From NCBI GenBank assembly GCA_029265335.1, contig JAJUJN010000089.1, forward strand, positions 1 through 7,953: DNA of 7,953 nt, given 5' to 3'. The notes under the pieces are model-generated. The model searched no databases and was not told where the DNA came from. It saw nothing but the letters and a program-made list of their open reading frames with translations. The position numbers were made by a program, and so were the translations under genes. The stretch is from Alcaligenaceae bacterium (GTDB lineage: Bacteria; Pseudomonadota; Gammaproteobacteria; Burkholderiales; Burkholderiaceae_B). Positions 7,737 to 7,953 of the stretch are shown here, piece after piece (positions within the stretch are counted from its first letter, which is position 1; every line of letters starts with the position of its first letter).

Positions 7737-7953
7737 ATGAAGCTGATCGGCTCGTTGTCCAGTCCTTTCGTTCGTAAAGTGCGAATCGTGCTCGCCGAAA
7801 AAAAGCTCGACTATCAATTGCAGCTCGACGATGTCTGGGCCGCCGACTCCGTGATTCGTCAGCACAACCCATTGGGCAAAATTCCCTGTCTGGTCATGGA
7901 CGAAGACGTCCCGGCTCTGTACGATTCGCGCGTCATCGTCGAATACCTCGACA
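7737..7953 (+). CDS. Glutathione S-transferase family protein, N-terminal thioredoxin-like domain (3' end cut by window edge)
   Basis: Seventy-two codons are visible before the right edge. They cover most of the GST thioredoxin-like domain: strand MKLIGSLSSPFVRKVRIVLAE (first 21 residues) with Ser8/Ser9 in the place of the catalytic Ser/Cys, NPLGKIPCL (44-52) with the cis-proline Pro50, and LYDSRVIVEYLD (61-72) where Asp63-Ser64 (usually Glu/Asp-Ser) would bind the glutamyl part of glutathione. Function could be glutathione conjugation, reduction or a stringent-starvation-protein-like role; the helical C-terminal domain is outside the window. A cytoplasmic location is expected. No strong Shine-Dalgarno is present. 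A four-codon open frame (ATG 7726, stop TGA 7738-7740) overlaps the start as ATGA. In related genomes, as I recall, this gene often lies between purB and mnmA. Confidence 0.9.
   Translation, partial: MKLIGSLSSPFVRKVRIVLAEKKLDYQLQLDDVWAADSVIRQHNPLGKIPCLVMDEDVPALYDSRVIVEYLD

Overview
This GC-rich window (coding density about 90%) looks like chromosomal DNA of a betaproteobacterium, most likely Burkholderiales, perhaps Alcaligenaceae-like. The clues are the RDD-protein subfamily with a 'MLYEG' first helix, the gamma carbonic anhydrase/Hsp33 pair, and purB divergent from a glutathione S-transferase-fold gene. These are recognised from memory of families and gene order; no search was run. I see no tRNA, rRNA, insertion sequence, CRISPR array or phage gene, so this reads as ordinary core genome with a few odd genes.

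Layout: (1) A minus-strand alpha/beta hydrolase runs off the left edge and lacks its C-terminus. (2) Divergent from it is a small RDD-family membrane protein, followed on the same strand by a 560-residue protein with the acyl-CoA synthetase (medium-chain, ACSM-like) fold. Its ATP-binding and catalytic motifs are eroded at nearly every diagnostic position. (3) A gamma-class carbonic anhydrase-like hexapeptide protein and the redox chaperone Hsp33 (hslO) are 7 bases apart and probably co-transcribed from a promoter just before the first. (4) An orphan TadE-like pseudopilin with a proline- and cysteine-rich tail follows and converges on (5) minus-strand purB (adenylosuccinate lyase). (6) The right edge cuts a GST-fold gene divergent from purB; the shared intergenic region holds candidate promoters and short inverted repeats.

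The genes do not form one pathway. purB serves purine synthesis and hslO protects proteins under oxidative stress. The carbonic anhydrase-like protein and the GST are general metabolic or detoxification proteins. The RDD protein, the degenerate acyl-CoA synthetase and the TadE-like protein have no assigned role. The main point of interest is the acyl-CoA synthetase homologue, which is a full-length open frame but probably not a conventional adenylating enzyme. I found no convincing multi-gene novel system.
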